Notes under the pieces: model-generated
The model's input: only the letters and a program-made list of their open reading frames with translations
Databases searched by the model: none
Told to the model about the DNA's origin: nothing
In this document: positions 10,460-23,600 of the stretch, one piece after another
How positions within the stretch are numbered: position 1 is the stretch's first letter
Layout of the letters: every line of letters begins with the position of its first letter
Assembly: GCA_039621445.1 (NCBI GenBank)
Contig: CP154956.1
Span: 27,162,667-27,226,666, forward strand
Length of the DNA: 64,000 nucleotides
Direction: 5' to 3'
From: Euglena gracilis
Lineage: Eukaryota > Euglenida > Euglenophyceae > Euglenales
Made by a program: the position numbers and the translations under genes

Positions 10460-12684
10460 CTGGGGGAGCGATGGCAGCATACCAGGGGTAGGGTTTGGTG
10501 AAAGGCCAGGTGGACCATAAGATTCACTTCGTGACCCCTTGGGGGTGGCACATTTCTTCTGGCCCACACCCGCCCACCCATGACCCAGGGGGGGGGGGAG
10601 AAATTGCACATCGGGGGGTCAAAAATTGCAGTGCAAAAAATTGCACAAAATTGCACAAAAATGCACAAAAATGCACAAAGTTGCACATACTTGGAGAGTA
10701 CATTGGATCCCTTGTAACGAGCATGCACACATGCACCTACTTGGAGAATCATCTTGTTCTATTGTCAAGAAAATCCAGAAATGACAGCGCGGCAGAGCAA
10801 AACAGGTGAAGCCTCTTGGACAGCCGTCCGCCGCGGTCAGAAAAAGCGGCCTTCAATGTCACCATTGAATAGCATCATGATGGACAGGCAGGTGCAACAC
10901 AATCAGCCGTGGCAATATGCATTTTTTCAATGCGGCAGTACATTCGCCATTCATCCTGAATTTGTTCATCATCCAGCGGAAGACGCAACATGTCATACTT
11001 AGAGGCTGCAATGGGGTGGAAATGCTCGACAAATAGTTCACTCCTGCCAGTGCAATACCTTCTCAGGACAGATTGAAAAAGTATCAAAGACACCTGGGCA
11101 GGGGACTCAAGATAGGGTTTGCACACTGAGTAAACCAACAATAAACAGCCTTTGAACGGAAATTTTCACTACGCACATCATTTTCCCAGCAAAAAAAAAA
11201 CGGTAAGTTCTCAATTGCATCAAAAATTGACATTTTCCAAAACGATGTGCAATGTGCCATGTGCAATTAATTGCACAAAATTGCAAAAAATTGCACATTT
11301 CAGGAAAATCGAAAATTGCACAGAATTGCAAAAATTGCACGGTGCAATTTTCTCCCCCCCTGCATGACCTACCCATCCACCGACCCAAAACCCACCCAAA
11401 ATCGGCAAACCCTCGAAAAAAAACTTACTGTCCGGGACGAGTTGACCCATGGCGACCCCCCGGGGGGGGGGTCCAGCGGCCCGGGGGGGGGGGGGAGGTC
11501 ACGCAGGCGTTAAGCGACTCTGTGGTCCGCCCCCCTCTCTATGGACATTGGGGGGGGGCACCTCACCACCTGAACAAAATGCCCAGTGGAAAGGCACATT
11601 TTTTTTAGACTGGCCGAAATGGTCTTTGGCAGTTTTGGGGGGCATAATTTTGTGAAAGCCAAAAAAATCGGCACAAAGTGCCAGAAGGAAAGAATTGACC
11701 AATTTGGGGTTCCAGGTGTCCCCCCCCCTGTCTATCCAGACCCCCTTGTTAGGTTGGGGGGTGGGGTTGGGCATGATGGAAAACACATCCCACCATGCAG
11801 GTGCTTAACCAGCCAATGGCTCTCTGAGAGAGAGAAAAAGACACTCTCTCTTCCCAACTGGGGGAGGACACTTGTTGGAAGGTCAAGAATCCGGGCGAAT
11901 ATTTCTTCCAGCGCTTTGTGCCTGAGATACATGGAAACCCAAACCCGAAAGTTTACTATTGGGGGACTTTATTTTTTCTATTTGTTTGTTGATAAATAAT
12001 CGGGGCTGGCATTACATACATCTCTGGAATCTCCAAGGATCTAACACGCGGAGAACGTTCATAATGAGTCAAAAAGTCCGATAATCATGCTGCTACGCAT
12101 GACACAAAACGTTTCAAATTTGATGTGCTCGAGGCTGCACAACCAGAATTGCACTTTTGTAATTTTTGGGAACAGTAGAGACAGCCTCATCTGAAGCAGC
12201 GTGCACATGCATGATCTCTTTGAAACAAACTGAATTAAACCAAACCCAGGGGATGTCTCAGTGCGTGGAGTGGCAATCCAGGGGGGGGGGTCGTGACTGT
12301 CTGGCCATGGGCCGGAAGTCAAGTCAAAAATGGCCTGTTTCATATCTCATGAAAAGCGCCAGAGTGCCTTAACTGATTGCCAAGGCACCTTTTGCCATGT
12401 GCCCTACAAACCCTGAAACAGCACCTGACAGAGCGTCCAATTCCATAATCAAGCACCAAAAAGAACGTGGCGCAATGAATCAGCAATGTGCGCCTCTAGC
12501 GGACAGTTGGGGGGGGGGGTGATGGCACGGGAGATGGCGATGCGCGGCAAGAGCTGAGGCGGGTGGCAACCCTTGTTGCGCCGATTTGGCTTCTCGACCC
12601 GTTCCCCAGGCCAATGCTCTTCTTTTTTTGACTTTTTAATCATTTATGCAAGCCTTTTCCTTTGTGGGCACCGAAGACACATAC
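10460..12684. other. Intergenic or 5' non-coding sequence
   Basis: Holds two clusters of the word attgcacaaaa (about 10610-10690 and 11262-11345), the second with A-tracts spaced near 10-11 bp, and G/C-tract sequence at 11455-11560. No exon with splice context was found. Confidence 0.45.
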
Positions 12685-12774
12685 CGTTGGTCTTCCAGCA
12701 AGTGAACATCTTGCAGTCCCCGTCTATCTTCCAATGAAAGGTGTAATGGTCACCAAAAACCCCAACGAGTGCAC
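12685..12774 (-). CDS. Orphan candidate exon
   Basis: 90 bp between a gtcaag acceptor and a very good donor, ACG|GTATGT. It encodes a peptide with the core FGDHYTFHWKIDGDCKMFTC. Composition is nearer to the introns than to other exons, and its phases fit neither SSNA1 nor the first exon of the coiled-coil gene. It could be a 5' exon of the latter via an unseen exon, or a remnant. Confidence 0.25.
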
Positions 12775-13652
12775 CTTGACCGTTGGTTACAGATCTGACG
12801 TTGATGGACGAACACTCACTTGCATTTTGCGGCGTTTGGCACCGAACAGGCTTCCTTTTCCACCCTTTGGGAGGTAGGGGGTGCCTTGTGCTATGGGATG
12901 CCTGCCCAAAGCAGGCAAACCCCCAGAGGGGGGCCGGTTTTGGGTGCTGGTGGTCGATGCATGGGGGGGGGGGGCAGATAAGATATATACCTGTGATTTT
13001 GCATGGAATGGGGTGAGAAAGGGTTTCCAGATGTGATTTGCACATGGTTTGCAAATTACAAACAAATTACAAAACAAATGATTCCTGGTGATGTGGATCC
13101 AACAAGTCGAGACACAAAGCGATGCAGGTAACTGAATAATACACGGAAGGGCAGGGGATGCGATGAAAAGAGGCAGCCGCGGGGGCAACGTTTCAGGAGA
13201 AGCAGTTGGTCATTCCATGTGCATTTTTGTTACTGGGAAAAGGCAACTGATGCCTTCACTGCCTCAACTGCCCCTCGCCGAATTGATGTGCGAGGGGGTG
13301 GCCTCGTATGTGTCGAAACCATACCAGTGCTTACCGTCCCCTGAGGAGAGGGAGTGGGGTCACTTCCAAAAACCAGTCAGCCAGTTCGGACTTCCAACCT
13401 GGGTGTTGGTCACTCTGGCCACCCAGGTTACTATAGCTCTAAATCCGTTGATTTTGAGCATTCCTTCAAAAAGTTGACAGTGCATTCGACACCACGTTGG
13501 CCACCATCTGGCATTTTACCCCCCCCCCCCCGAGGAGGAGGCCCAAATCCAGTCAATCACTCAAAAAAGGAAACCAGTCAATGACCCTCAGGGGGTGGGG
13601 TCTGGACCACCGCTCAGCAATGGGAGGTCTAGACAGCACATGCCGGGAGGGC

Positions 13653-14275
13653 TTAGCCTTCTGTGCTGCTGCCCTTCGACTTCAGCGTGTGGCTCTCCTT
13701 CTTAATGACGTTGAGGAGCGTCTTGGAGGACTCGAGGATCTTGGAGAACGCATTCTCCGTCTCCTTGATCGCCTTGTCGTACTCCGACCGGGCCGCGTAC
13801 TTCTTCGACAATCCTGTTGGGTGGGGGATGATGCGCCTAACCCAACAGCTACAGCAAGCATTAACCAGCAAGCAGAATCCAGGATTTGCTGGCAACCCAA
13901 TGAACAAGACAGGCAAATTGCTTTCAAAACAGAACCAATAAAAATGACAGCGAACATTCACTGTGGAGAGGCGTTGCGTGTGCACGCCTTCGTCCAGCCG
14001 CTTCAGCCGCTCCGTCAGGATCTGGAGCTCGTGCACGATGCGCTGCTTCTCCTCCTCGTCCTTCGCGATGAGCCGCTCCGCCTCCGCCCGCCGCTCCCGC
14101 AGCTCCTCGATGGCAGCACGGCCCCGTCGACCCACCGTTCTCTGGGACCGGGGCTGGGCCACCCCCACACCCATCCACAACGCAGTCCATTTGCGGGGCC
14201 ACTGTCGACCGGGCCGTGGGCGCACTTCACCAACTCATTGTTTGTGTTCTGCAGGTTGGCTCCGACTTCTGCCAT
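13653..14275 (-). CDS. SSNA1: SSNA1 / DIP13 basal-body coiled-coil protein
   Basis: Sjogren-syndrome nuclear antigen 1 homolog (DIP13 in green algae), a small coiled-coil protein of centrioles, basal bodies and axonemes that forms fibrils on microtubules. Three exons: 14231..14275, 13988..14141, 13653..13813, giving 119 residues (the human protein is also 119). Recognisable blocks are LQNTNNEL near the N-terminus, KDEEEKQRIVHELQ and LTERLKRLDEG in the middle, and RSEYDKAIKETENAFSKILE with SSKTLLNVIKKE near the C-terminus, in the family's order and spacing. The start Met is 3 bp after a strong acceptor-like tttcccgcag, so a 5'-UTR intron or trans-splice site is likely. Intron 2 uses a GC donor (GAAG|GCGTGC), forced by the conserved spacing. 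The intron 1 boundary is ambiguous (see findings). Confidence 0.92.
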
Positions 14276-15673
14276 CGCTGCGGGAAACAGGGGGGCGGGG
14301 ACGGGTCCGGTCTGGCTTGCCAAAAAAAGCCATCATCGACATCGATGTGCACCGGACCCTGACGAATGGTTTGAAGGCGAAGCCAGAACCCCATCCAGGC
14401 TGTTTTTACCAACCCCAGGTGGGAGGGGGGGTCCGGAGTGCCCATGAGTGCATGACCAGGCAGGCACTACCCCCCCCCCCCCGGGTCGGATTTCGGCCTG
14501 TGCCCAGGCACATTCCTTTGAAAATAGGCCATTTTTGGCTCCCCGGCGGGGGGTCTGTGCTAGGGCACTTTTGGCTGTGTGCCCCCCGGGGGGGGGGTCG
14601 GATCGGGAAGAGTGCCTGTGCAGGCAGGCACCCCCCCCCCGGGGTGGGGTCGGCACCTGACTGAAATACAGCCTGACCCCATCCCTGTGCATGCTTGGTT
14701 GGGACAAACCCTGGATTCAATTGTGAGAAATGGCCAAAGCATTTGGGATAAAAAACCAAACTTTCTGAGTCCCCAATCTGGTTCACCCTATCAATGCGCC
14801 ATCCAAAATATAAAGTGAGAGTGGGGGAGGGGGCAGGAGGGTGGTCTCCCACCCCCAGAAGGAGGAGGGTTTCCCCTTCTCCTGCCGAAGAAAACCCGCC
14901 TGCTTCAAAAAAGCCCAAAATTGCGTTTTTTTACAACAAATTGACAAAAACATGTTATATTATAAAACATATTTAACAAACAAAACATAAAATATTATAA
15001 AAACATACTTGTTCCGGATGTTTTATTTCCAGGGGGTACCTGGGGGGGGGTTGGCCCGGACCCACTTCCCCCTTGGGGGGGGGGTCGGACCCCTTCCCCC
15101 CTGTACAGAGCCAACAATCACTTGATGCCGTGTAAAAAGGGTCCAAAAATAGGTTCAAAAAACCTTCAAACAGATGAAAAATGGGGGGGGGTGTCTTCAC
15201 ACTTCATGCTGTCTATTTCTTGGGATATTTCAAAATACCAAGGGGTCCTAGTTTGGCATTTTTTGCGGAAAATTTTCCAGGTGGTCTTATTTGGGGGGTT
15301 ATTGGGGGGGAGGCTACAAAGTCCAAGATGGTTTGCAACAATGCCAAAAATTTCAAATGTATGAAAAATTTCACAAGAATGACCACGGCAGGGACCCAAC
15401 CTGCAAGATGCAGGGGGTTCACAGGGTGGGGTGGCATCTCTTTGGCTCAGCAACAAACTCGAACCCCCAAACTTCTGAAGTCAAAAAACTTGGCTCTTGA
15501 TCAAGTGGTTGGCAGTAGGCTTTGGGGACCTGACGACAGCAAAGTAATGGTGTAACACCACATCTGGGAAGCGAGCCAAGAAAAAGACCTGCATTCTGGA
15601 GGACGGGTCAGCAGTCAGGAGGCAGGGGGGCAGTGGGCACATATATTGACATGGCAGGGAATGGGTCACTGGG
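14276..15673. other. Intergenic region between SSNA1 and the receptor-ART 3' end
   Basis: Mostly G/C-tract low-complexity sequence with repeated ccccccccgggg blocks (14470-14650, 15040-15090). It should hold the 3'-UTR of the receptor-ART gene near 15673 and the SSNA1 promoter near 14300, but I see no motif I can call. Confidence 0.4.
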
Positions 15674-15888
15674 TCACTGGGTTACTGAGTCACTGGGGGG
15701 GTGTGGGGCGGCAAAGGCGGCGAGGGCGGGGGGTGGGTGGGGCCGGCGGGCGCTGGCGGGGGGCTGGGGGAGGACGAGGTGGGGGAAGGGGAGGACGCGG
15801 GGCGGGGGGGAGGGGGAGAGGGGGGCAGCGGGCCGGGGGCGGCGGGGCCAGGGCTTGGCAGTGCGGATCGCGCTGATGCTCAGATGGC
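15674..15888 (-). CDS. Last exon: Pro-rich C-terminal tail of the ADP-ribosyltransferase
   Basis: After a gtcacag acceptor the frame opens with two bases that complete the Gly codon left by exon 18527..18638. It then encodes 70 residues very rich in Pro, Arg and Ala before a TGA stop. No domain is visible; such tails often bind SH3/WW-type partners or are simply disordered. The GC-rich sequence leaves all three frames open, so the choice rests on phase and on the stop codon. Confidence 0.55.
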
Positions 15889-18800
15889 CTGTGACATGCC
15901 ACGACACATTTGGTCCATCACTTGCCTGCGGGTGTGGGTGTGGGTGTGGGTTGATGGGTGTGGAGGTGCCGCATGGAGGGCCCTGGGACACGGGTGGGGG
16001 GGGGGCATTCGGCATTGCCGACAGGGTCCGACAGCGGGGGGGGGGGGCACCTACAGAATCTCGGATGGGTGCTACCATAAACAATGCAAAATGTGACAAT
16101 ACTTCCATTTGATTTGACTACCCTGGTTTAGAGAACATGAGAAAAGACAGGGAAGGATGGAGCCTCAATGCAGTTGTGTGCCATTGTCAGGTCAGGGGAC
16201 ATTTGTTTTCGCTTCACGGATGTGTGACCTGCATCATTCTTTGTTATAGCTGGAAACTTCATGGAATTTTTTTTATTTTTCACATTGCCCTTCTTTTTTT
16301 GCATTACAGAGCACATTTGCCCAATTTCCTATCATTTTCCAGGGTTTTCCAGGAAATATATTATTCTACCTATGAATAAGATTTAACTTTTTCAGATGAA
16401 ATCCACTTCCAGGATCTTATTTGAGGGAAACAATGGGGGGGTATGGAACCAATGAAGAGGGTGATTATCGAAGGCATCCCCCGGGGTCAGTTTTGGGTCC
16501 CGGCCCCAGGTGACCCAGCAGATTTTCCCTGAAAATTACTATTAATAAATCAAAAACCACCCCAAAACATGCCCCCCATCCAGGGGCGGAAAATACCCTC
16601 CCCAGTCCGGTGCAACCCCCCCCACGGCCCCCGAGGATAATCACTTGAAAGTTATGATTCCCCCGGGAATCACAACTTGAGATTTTAGGCACTGTATTCA
16701 ACAGCTTTCCATTTTCGAGATCCATTTTTTCTGCGTTCCTCACTCAAATTCCCAAAATGTGTCATAGCACCAGAAAAATGTCTCTTGTCCTGTTCCTTCT
16801 TGCAAGTTGGGAATATATTTTGCTCGGTGGGTCTGAAATTGGGAAGGGTATTATTGGCGGTTGAAAACGGACCCTTGCGGGTAAAAATTAGTTGGGGGTG
16901 GACTGTTCTTGGGGTGAAACATTACTTAGGGGCGTCCCAAAAATACTGACGGGATTCAAAGTAAAAAAAAATTCAAGATAAATCGAAAACTCCTTGGGAA
17001 AAGAAACAGAGAGAAAAAATATCAACTTTCCTTTTCATAAATGATTCAAGCGATGCACGTGATTTCACGTGGCAAGGTATTGATGAAAAACCCAGCCTTA
17101 TTTTGCTTCCCTTTTGGGAGGCACCTAAACCCCCCATTTATACCCCCCCGGGGGGGCAGTAATTTATGCCTTGCAATATAAACCTCCCCGGCTTTACGTT
17201 TCGCAAGAATTTGGCCGGATTCAAATTTCTTTGACTCTACGAAATCTGACTGCCCCCAATGCTTATTGATAATCCATGTTATTATTAAAATTGAAAAAAT
17301 GCTGCACGCGAGATAAAAAAAAGATAATTTCCACTTTTTGTAGTTTATCACGGGACTTGCTGGCACATTTCTTTAAATCAAATTGTTATTTCGCGGGGTT
17401 TTTTTGTGTGCCATACACTGTCTCAAATTAAATGGCCAATCTGATATGCGTCATACTTACTGGTCATCTTTTTAGCTGTTAAGTTTCGGGTCTAAACCTT
17501 AATCAATTCGGTTTCATCGACGTGGTCTGCATTTTATATGCAGCGGTGTCGGCAATGATTTATTGGCTTGTATTATCTCACCCTCCCACGAAAGATACAG
17601 CCCCCCCAGATATTGCAATTTTTCAGATGAACCCATCAAATTTCAGTAAAAATGCACATTGGGGATGAGGTGGGAGATACACAAAAATAATATTTCAATG
17701 GCACGGCAATGGTGCATTCATCGTTTCTACAACCACCATTCAGGCTTTTCTTTTCCAACGCACTTTGACCAAGAAAAAATGGTGAGGTTGCAAATTTCAT
17801 TAATTCTGGGGGAGGGTAGCATTTTCATGTTCCAGGCTTGCTATTATTGGATAATCAAACATGTAAAAGCAAATGTACACAACTTTCTTTACTAAATAGG
17901 GGTTTTGTGGGGAAAAAAGTTGGGCAGCCTTACGAAGATAAGGCAGGTGGGTGTACAATGCCAGGCTCCACCCCGCCCAAGCTCTGTTCCGGGACAACCG
18001 ACAGCTCCGGGGGGAGGGGTATACCCTCTACGTCACAGGTCGCTGCCCCCAGGGCCAGATGGGACCCTCAAAGGTGGAACACCAATCAAACAGCCTGACC
18101 ATTTCTGCCAAGGGAGACCTGCTAGTGTGCCAACAACTGCCCAAAGAGAAAACCGGTTGGGGACAGCCAACCAGTAGGCCAAGCCCCAGCAGCCCAATCC
18201 CAGTGAGCCCTGGCCACACAGGCATTCGGAGTTATGCCTGAAATGGAAGGAGAAGGCCCCAGGCACGCAGCAGGAAGGGAGAAGGAAGGACGGGGGAAAA
18301 CCACACCCCCCAAACCAAACCAGCACACGCACATACACCTCACACCCTTTCTCCGGGGGGAAGGCTGAAACAGAGAGACCTCACACCGCATGCACCACTT
18401 TGCAAAGACCCCCCATCCATTTTGTTTGGAATTTGAAACGGTGCCTATCGAGGGGCAGTCCGGGGGAGGAGGTGACGGAAAGTCAAAAAGGCCACCCCGC
18501 CGTCCACCCCCGGCAGCGACACGCACCCATGGGCTCTTCGATGAGTTCGATGAACCGAACACCGTTGGCGAATCGGTCGAATTTCTCGCAGCCGCAGTTG
18601 CCGACGCGGAAGCTGGTTCCCGGCAGCAGGAGCACCTCCTGCGGCAGAAGACCAGCCGGCAGGCGATGTCGTCGGGGGGGGGTGAATAGGTAGTCTTTCC
18701 CAAGGCCTGCCCAACTAGGTCATGCTATCACAACAGCAATGCGGGTGATCAGAGAGGGATAAAAGCTGGAAAAAATGGCATCTCAAAGCGACTTTGATTG

Positions 18801-20608
18801 GATTGCATCCAGGTTGAAATTTCTTTGAACTTTCTTCCGGAGGGCAGTATGTTGCACTCGTCATCCAAGGTGGTGGCCTGGAATCAGGCTTTTGCTTAAG
18901 ACCCCGGGGGGGGGGGTACTGGCTAGCCAATCGGCTGGACACTGGAAAAAATGGACGAGCTAGACCCTCCCTCCCCCTGGGGGGGGCAGGGTTCGATATA
19001 AGGACAGGTGGGGGGGTGGTCCGGACCCCCCCCTGCGGGCCAGGAGGGGGGGGGTGGGGGGACACCCCCCCCACCTAAACAGGTGCGCGGTCAGGGTGGC
19101 CGATTTTCGGCCCGGCGCAAAGCGCCGGGCCAAAACTTTTTGACCCCCCAAAACGACCAAAAGTGCCAATTTGGGCACTTTTTGGACAAAAATGTGCCAA
19201 AAATGCAAAAAATTTTCGGCGCAAAGCGCCGGAGGAAAAAATTGACCCTTTTTGGGGGGGGGTCCCGGGTCCCGAACCGGGACCGAACCCCCCCCCGAGG
19301 GTCGGTCCGGACCCCCTGGCAGGTGGGGGGGGGGGTGGTCCGGACCCCCCCCCTGCGGGCCAGGAGGGGGGGACCCCCCCCCCACCTAAACCATGTACGC
19401 CCTCCTTATATCAAACCCTGGGGGGGGGGGGGGTCCGGGGGTCCCCCCAACAGGAAAAAAAAAAATTTCCTCCGGCGCTGTTCGCCGAGGTGGAAATGAG
19501 GTTTTTAATAGGTTTTTGGCTGATTTTGTTCCAAAAATTCCCCAAAATGGCCAAAAATGGGCATTTTTGGCCATTTTTGGGGGTCCCAAAAAATATTTGC
19601 GCCGGTCACTCAGGGGGGGGGGAAATTGATATCGGAGGCCTTCGGAAAAATTGTGGAAAAATTGCGGAAAAAATTGCGGAAATTGCGGAAAAATTGCGGA
19701 AAAATTGATATCGGGTATACACATTTCTGCTTGGGGGGGGACTTAGAAAATTTTCAATTGTGAGGTTCAGAACACCGCAACACCCACGTCGATGCAGGCG
19801 AGCACAAATCAACATGCTTGATGTTCTTTGCACAGGTGGGACGCACCCAATCCTGTGACCAGTGGTGCACCTGTGAGAAAAATTGGTAAACTGGGGGGGG
19901 AACAACAAAACACAATAGCACACCTGTTGATCCATTTGAAGAATGGCTTGAACTCATTCATCTTCCATCTTCGGTGGTGGGGAAAAAATTCTTCAAAAAA
20001 ATGGTGAAAAATTGCAGAAAAATTGCGAAAATTGCGGAAAAATTGCGGAAAATTGCGGAAATTGGGGAAAATTACGGAAATTGCGGAAAAATTGCGGATA
20101 TCAATTCCCCCCCCCTGGGTCACTTGAAAAAATTTTTACACTAGCTAGCCCTGCTAGCAGACCCCCCCCCCCGGGGGTCTGCTAGACCCGGGGGGGGTCT
20201 GCCAGAAATCCCACTAGCCAAATTTGGACTAGCTGCAGTCCAGCCCCCGGGTACTGCAATCCCTTAAGCAGAAGCCTGCCTGCAATGGACGGGCTGGCAG
20301 GTGACGGCCGGCGCTGCCGTCACCTGCCAATCCATCAATCATCTGGCTCCCAATCCAGAACTCGTGGAAGAGGGGGGAAACAATGTGGGAGGGATCGGGA
20401 CAGGAGACCGGGCTGCTGGGCGGGAGGGGTGGGGCAGGGGGTAGCAGACCTCCTCCTTCGGGAAGTGCGACAGGGCGGAGATGCGGACGCCGCTGTGCGC
20501 CTCCAGGAAGAACATCGTCCGGGCCACGAGCAGGGCTTTGACCCCTCCGGGGACTGAGGGTGGGTTAGGGACGGACCAGCACTGGGACCCCTCAGCAACC
20601 GCAACATG

Positions 20609-20641
<33 letters not shown>

Positions 20642-23600
20642 GCATACAAGCCAAACTTAAGGGAAGTTTGGTTCCGTTTTTCTTAAAAATTGACAATGCG
20701 ATAATTTTTGCCACGGATTCCCACCCCCCTCCCACCGGGTCCAAGAATAAAAAAAAAACCCCTGATGACAATTTCCGTGTTGATATGAAAAATCGGTGGA
20801 AGACTTCCTGGTAGAAAAAAGAACTTGCCCAGAAATACACAGAAGCAGGACAAGGACGAATCCACTGGAATCATAATGTGTGTGCATATGGGGTGGGCAG
20901 GTGCGTGTGTATGTGCGTGCGTGTGCCAGTGTGTGTGTGTGTGTGTGTGTGCGTGTGTGCGTGCGTGCGTGCGTGCGTGCGAACAAAAGTGCGTGCGTGC
21001 GTGCATGCATGCCTGTGTGTGTGCGCATGCGAGCATGTGTGTGCACATGGGAGGGTGGATTGGGGTGGGCGGGTGGGTGCGTGCGCGTGTGCACGCGCAC
21101 ATTCCGATGCACTGATGCAGTGAGCAAAGCCTGGGCACCGGGCCGTCCTCTGCCTCGGCATTGCAGAACCCCTTGGCCACGCCAAGGGAGTATGAGCAGC
21201 TGGAGAATGCAACCGCAGGGATGTGCTTGGCAGAGGGGACCCTGAGGCAAGCTACCCCAGCAAAAGGAAGGACAGAATTACGCTGCGAAACTGGCATTAG
21301 GGTAAACTGGGTACTGGCTACATTCGGGATGCACAACGAAGGACCAACCTGATGCACAACGAAGGACCAACCTGCCGGAAACTTTGAGCTGGGCCGATAC
21401 CCAAAGGCCCTGGTGCAAGACTCTCCCTCCCTGGTGGGGATTTGGATGCAAAGAAAAAAGAAAATGACACCGGCAACACAGGCTACAGACTGCTGGGCAA
21501 ACAAATTTGTCTGCCATGCAGACATGGCAGTGCACTTCCAAAATACATAATCCAAAAATTGGGGATGAGAACCTCGTGCCACAGCATTCTGAACACACCA
21601 GACTTCTTTCTAACTCGGAAGACAGGGTGGGCGGGCACTAACTTGACACTCTTTCAGGGAATGCCATGGCTGACTTCCCTGGGCGGCCCAGACCATGTGG
21701 TCCCCTGGGTGGTAGAGCCGGGCAGAGAGGGCAATGCCGCGGTACAGCGTCCGATCCGCCTCTAAAGTCACCAGGTCCAGGGCGTATGGCATCACTGACA
21801 CTCTGCAAGGTGGAAAGAGGGAAAGATGGGCAGCAAAGCTGAGGAAGATTAGCCGACAGAGACATCCACAAGCACAAGCACAAACAAGCTGAGGAACACA
21901 AATGCACGATGCTCACACACACACACACACAAATCACACACATATACCAGGGAAAGAATTTCTATAGCACCAGGTGCACCCAATGAAACCATTTCTGGCA
22001 TTCCCTTCCAAAACTTTGAACAACAGCAGCTCTGAATGGGAAAATGTGGCTCCGAAACCTGGAATTATAGGGCATTTCAAGTGACTTTAGGCCAATTTAG
22101 CTATAGTTGCTTGCTCATCTGGGACATATGGAGCCCAGCGTCCTACCAGCAATCCTGGCATGGTTGTGGGACCCCATCCAGGGGTCAATTGAATTACATT
22201 TGGGTCAAGCCCAGCCGGGCACAAAAGGTCAAAATGGCCGGAAATGGTGGGTTTTTTTGGCTGTTTTGACCTTTTGTGCTAAAATTTGGTTGCAAATTCC
22301 AGGATGTCTGCGTTTTGTTTTTGCCAGGTTTTGGGTTCTGCCCCAGGAAAATCCGAAATTTTGGACTGGACCAATGCTCCACCCCCAAAACTGGGGTTCC
22401 AGCCAGGAACCCCATGAAAAATTTTCCGTAAAAGCACATCCAGGGTTTTTTTTTTGAGGCAAATTTGTGGGAAAAAAACATTGAACACTTTTAAACCCGT
22501 TTTAAAAATCATTCAATCGAATTAAATCAGTTCTCAAAATTTTCGAAACTTGGGCCCAAAACGAATTCGCAAAATCTCGGCAAAAAAAAAACTAAATCCG
22601 AGGGAAAAAATCATTTCTGGCACCGCTGGAACATTCTTTGTCCACACAAACTCGAAAAAATGGGACTTTCACTTTTTTTTTTGATTTTGGCCTTGTTCGA
22701 TCCCCAAATGGCCCTTGGACTTCCGTTGGAAAAAAGGAAAACAGAAAAATAGATGCCAGGCCTTTGCAAAAAGGTTCGCAGCACCTCTCCCCTGGGGGGG
22801 GGGAGGGCTGGACTGCAGGCAGTCCAAATTTGGCTGGTGGAAATCCTAGTGGACCCCCCGGAGGGGGGGGGGCAGCTAGTGGGAAAAATGTTTCTGGTGT
22901 GCAGCGCAAAGCGCCGAAAGTTTTTGGACCCCCCAAACTGGCTACAAATACTCATTTTTGGCCTTTTTGAGCGATCTTCTGGAACAAAATAAGCCAAAAA
23001 AAAACATTAAAAACCTCATTTCCACCTCGTGGCGCAGCACCGAAGGAATTTTTTCCAATAGGGGGACTCCCAGACCCCCAGGGTCCAGCTAGTCCATTTT
23101 TCCAGTGTATTGCAAACAGGCTAACCCCCTGTGGACCCCCTGGAGTCCTTATAGTCCTGAGAGATGCCTAAAATGCTTTGAAAACCCTTAAAAAACCTTT
23201 TTAAAGAGCCTTAAACACCTTCAAAAAGTTGAAAATTTAAGCCTTAAAAATACCCCCTGGGCACAGTTCACCAACACAGACTTGGTATGTGCTTCATTCA
23301 ATCCCAAATCCAAAATTGCCACAAATTGACACAAAAAGGTTCCAAAGACGCAACACACTTCCTCCGGAAGAGCCGCCGCCACAACGATGGCGGGGGACCG
23401 TCAGCAGCCAGCACGGGAGTGCAGAGCAGGCAAAGTGCCTAATTGCATGTCAAATGGCCGACAAATTGCCCCTCCCTTCTGACACACCATTTTATTTGCT
23501 CAGCCCAGGGAGCTGGTCGGGGGGCGGAGGTGAGAGTTCGGGGTGACACGTCACTCTCCCGCGCCGGGCCACAGGGCACGTCCTTCAGGCCCCGCATCTT

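Noticed and set aside
15680-15890. Alternative Pro-rich frames and a Gly-rich plus-strand frame
   Set aside because: GC-rich sequence is open in all frames; only one minus frame fits the phase of the upstream ART exon and is the one kept.
18400-18700. Plus-strand frame ending ...SSGGGE, about 99 codons
   Set aside because: It is the antisense shadow of the ART exon 18527-18638.
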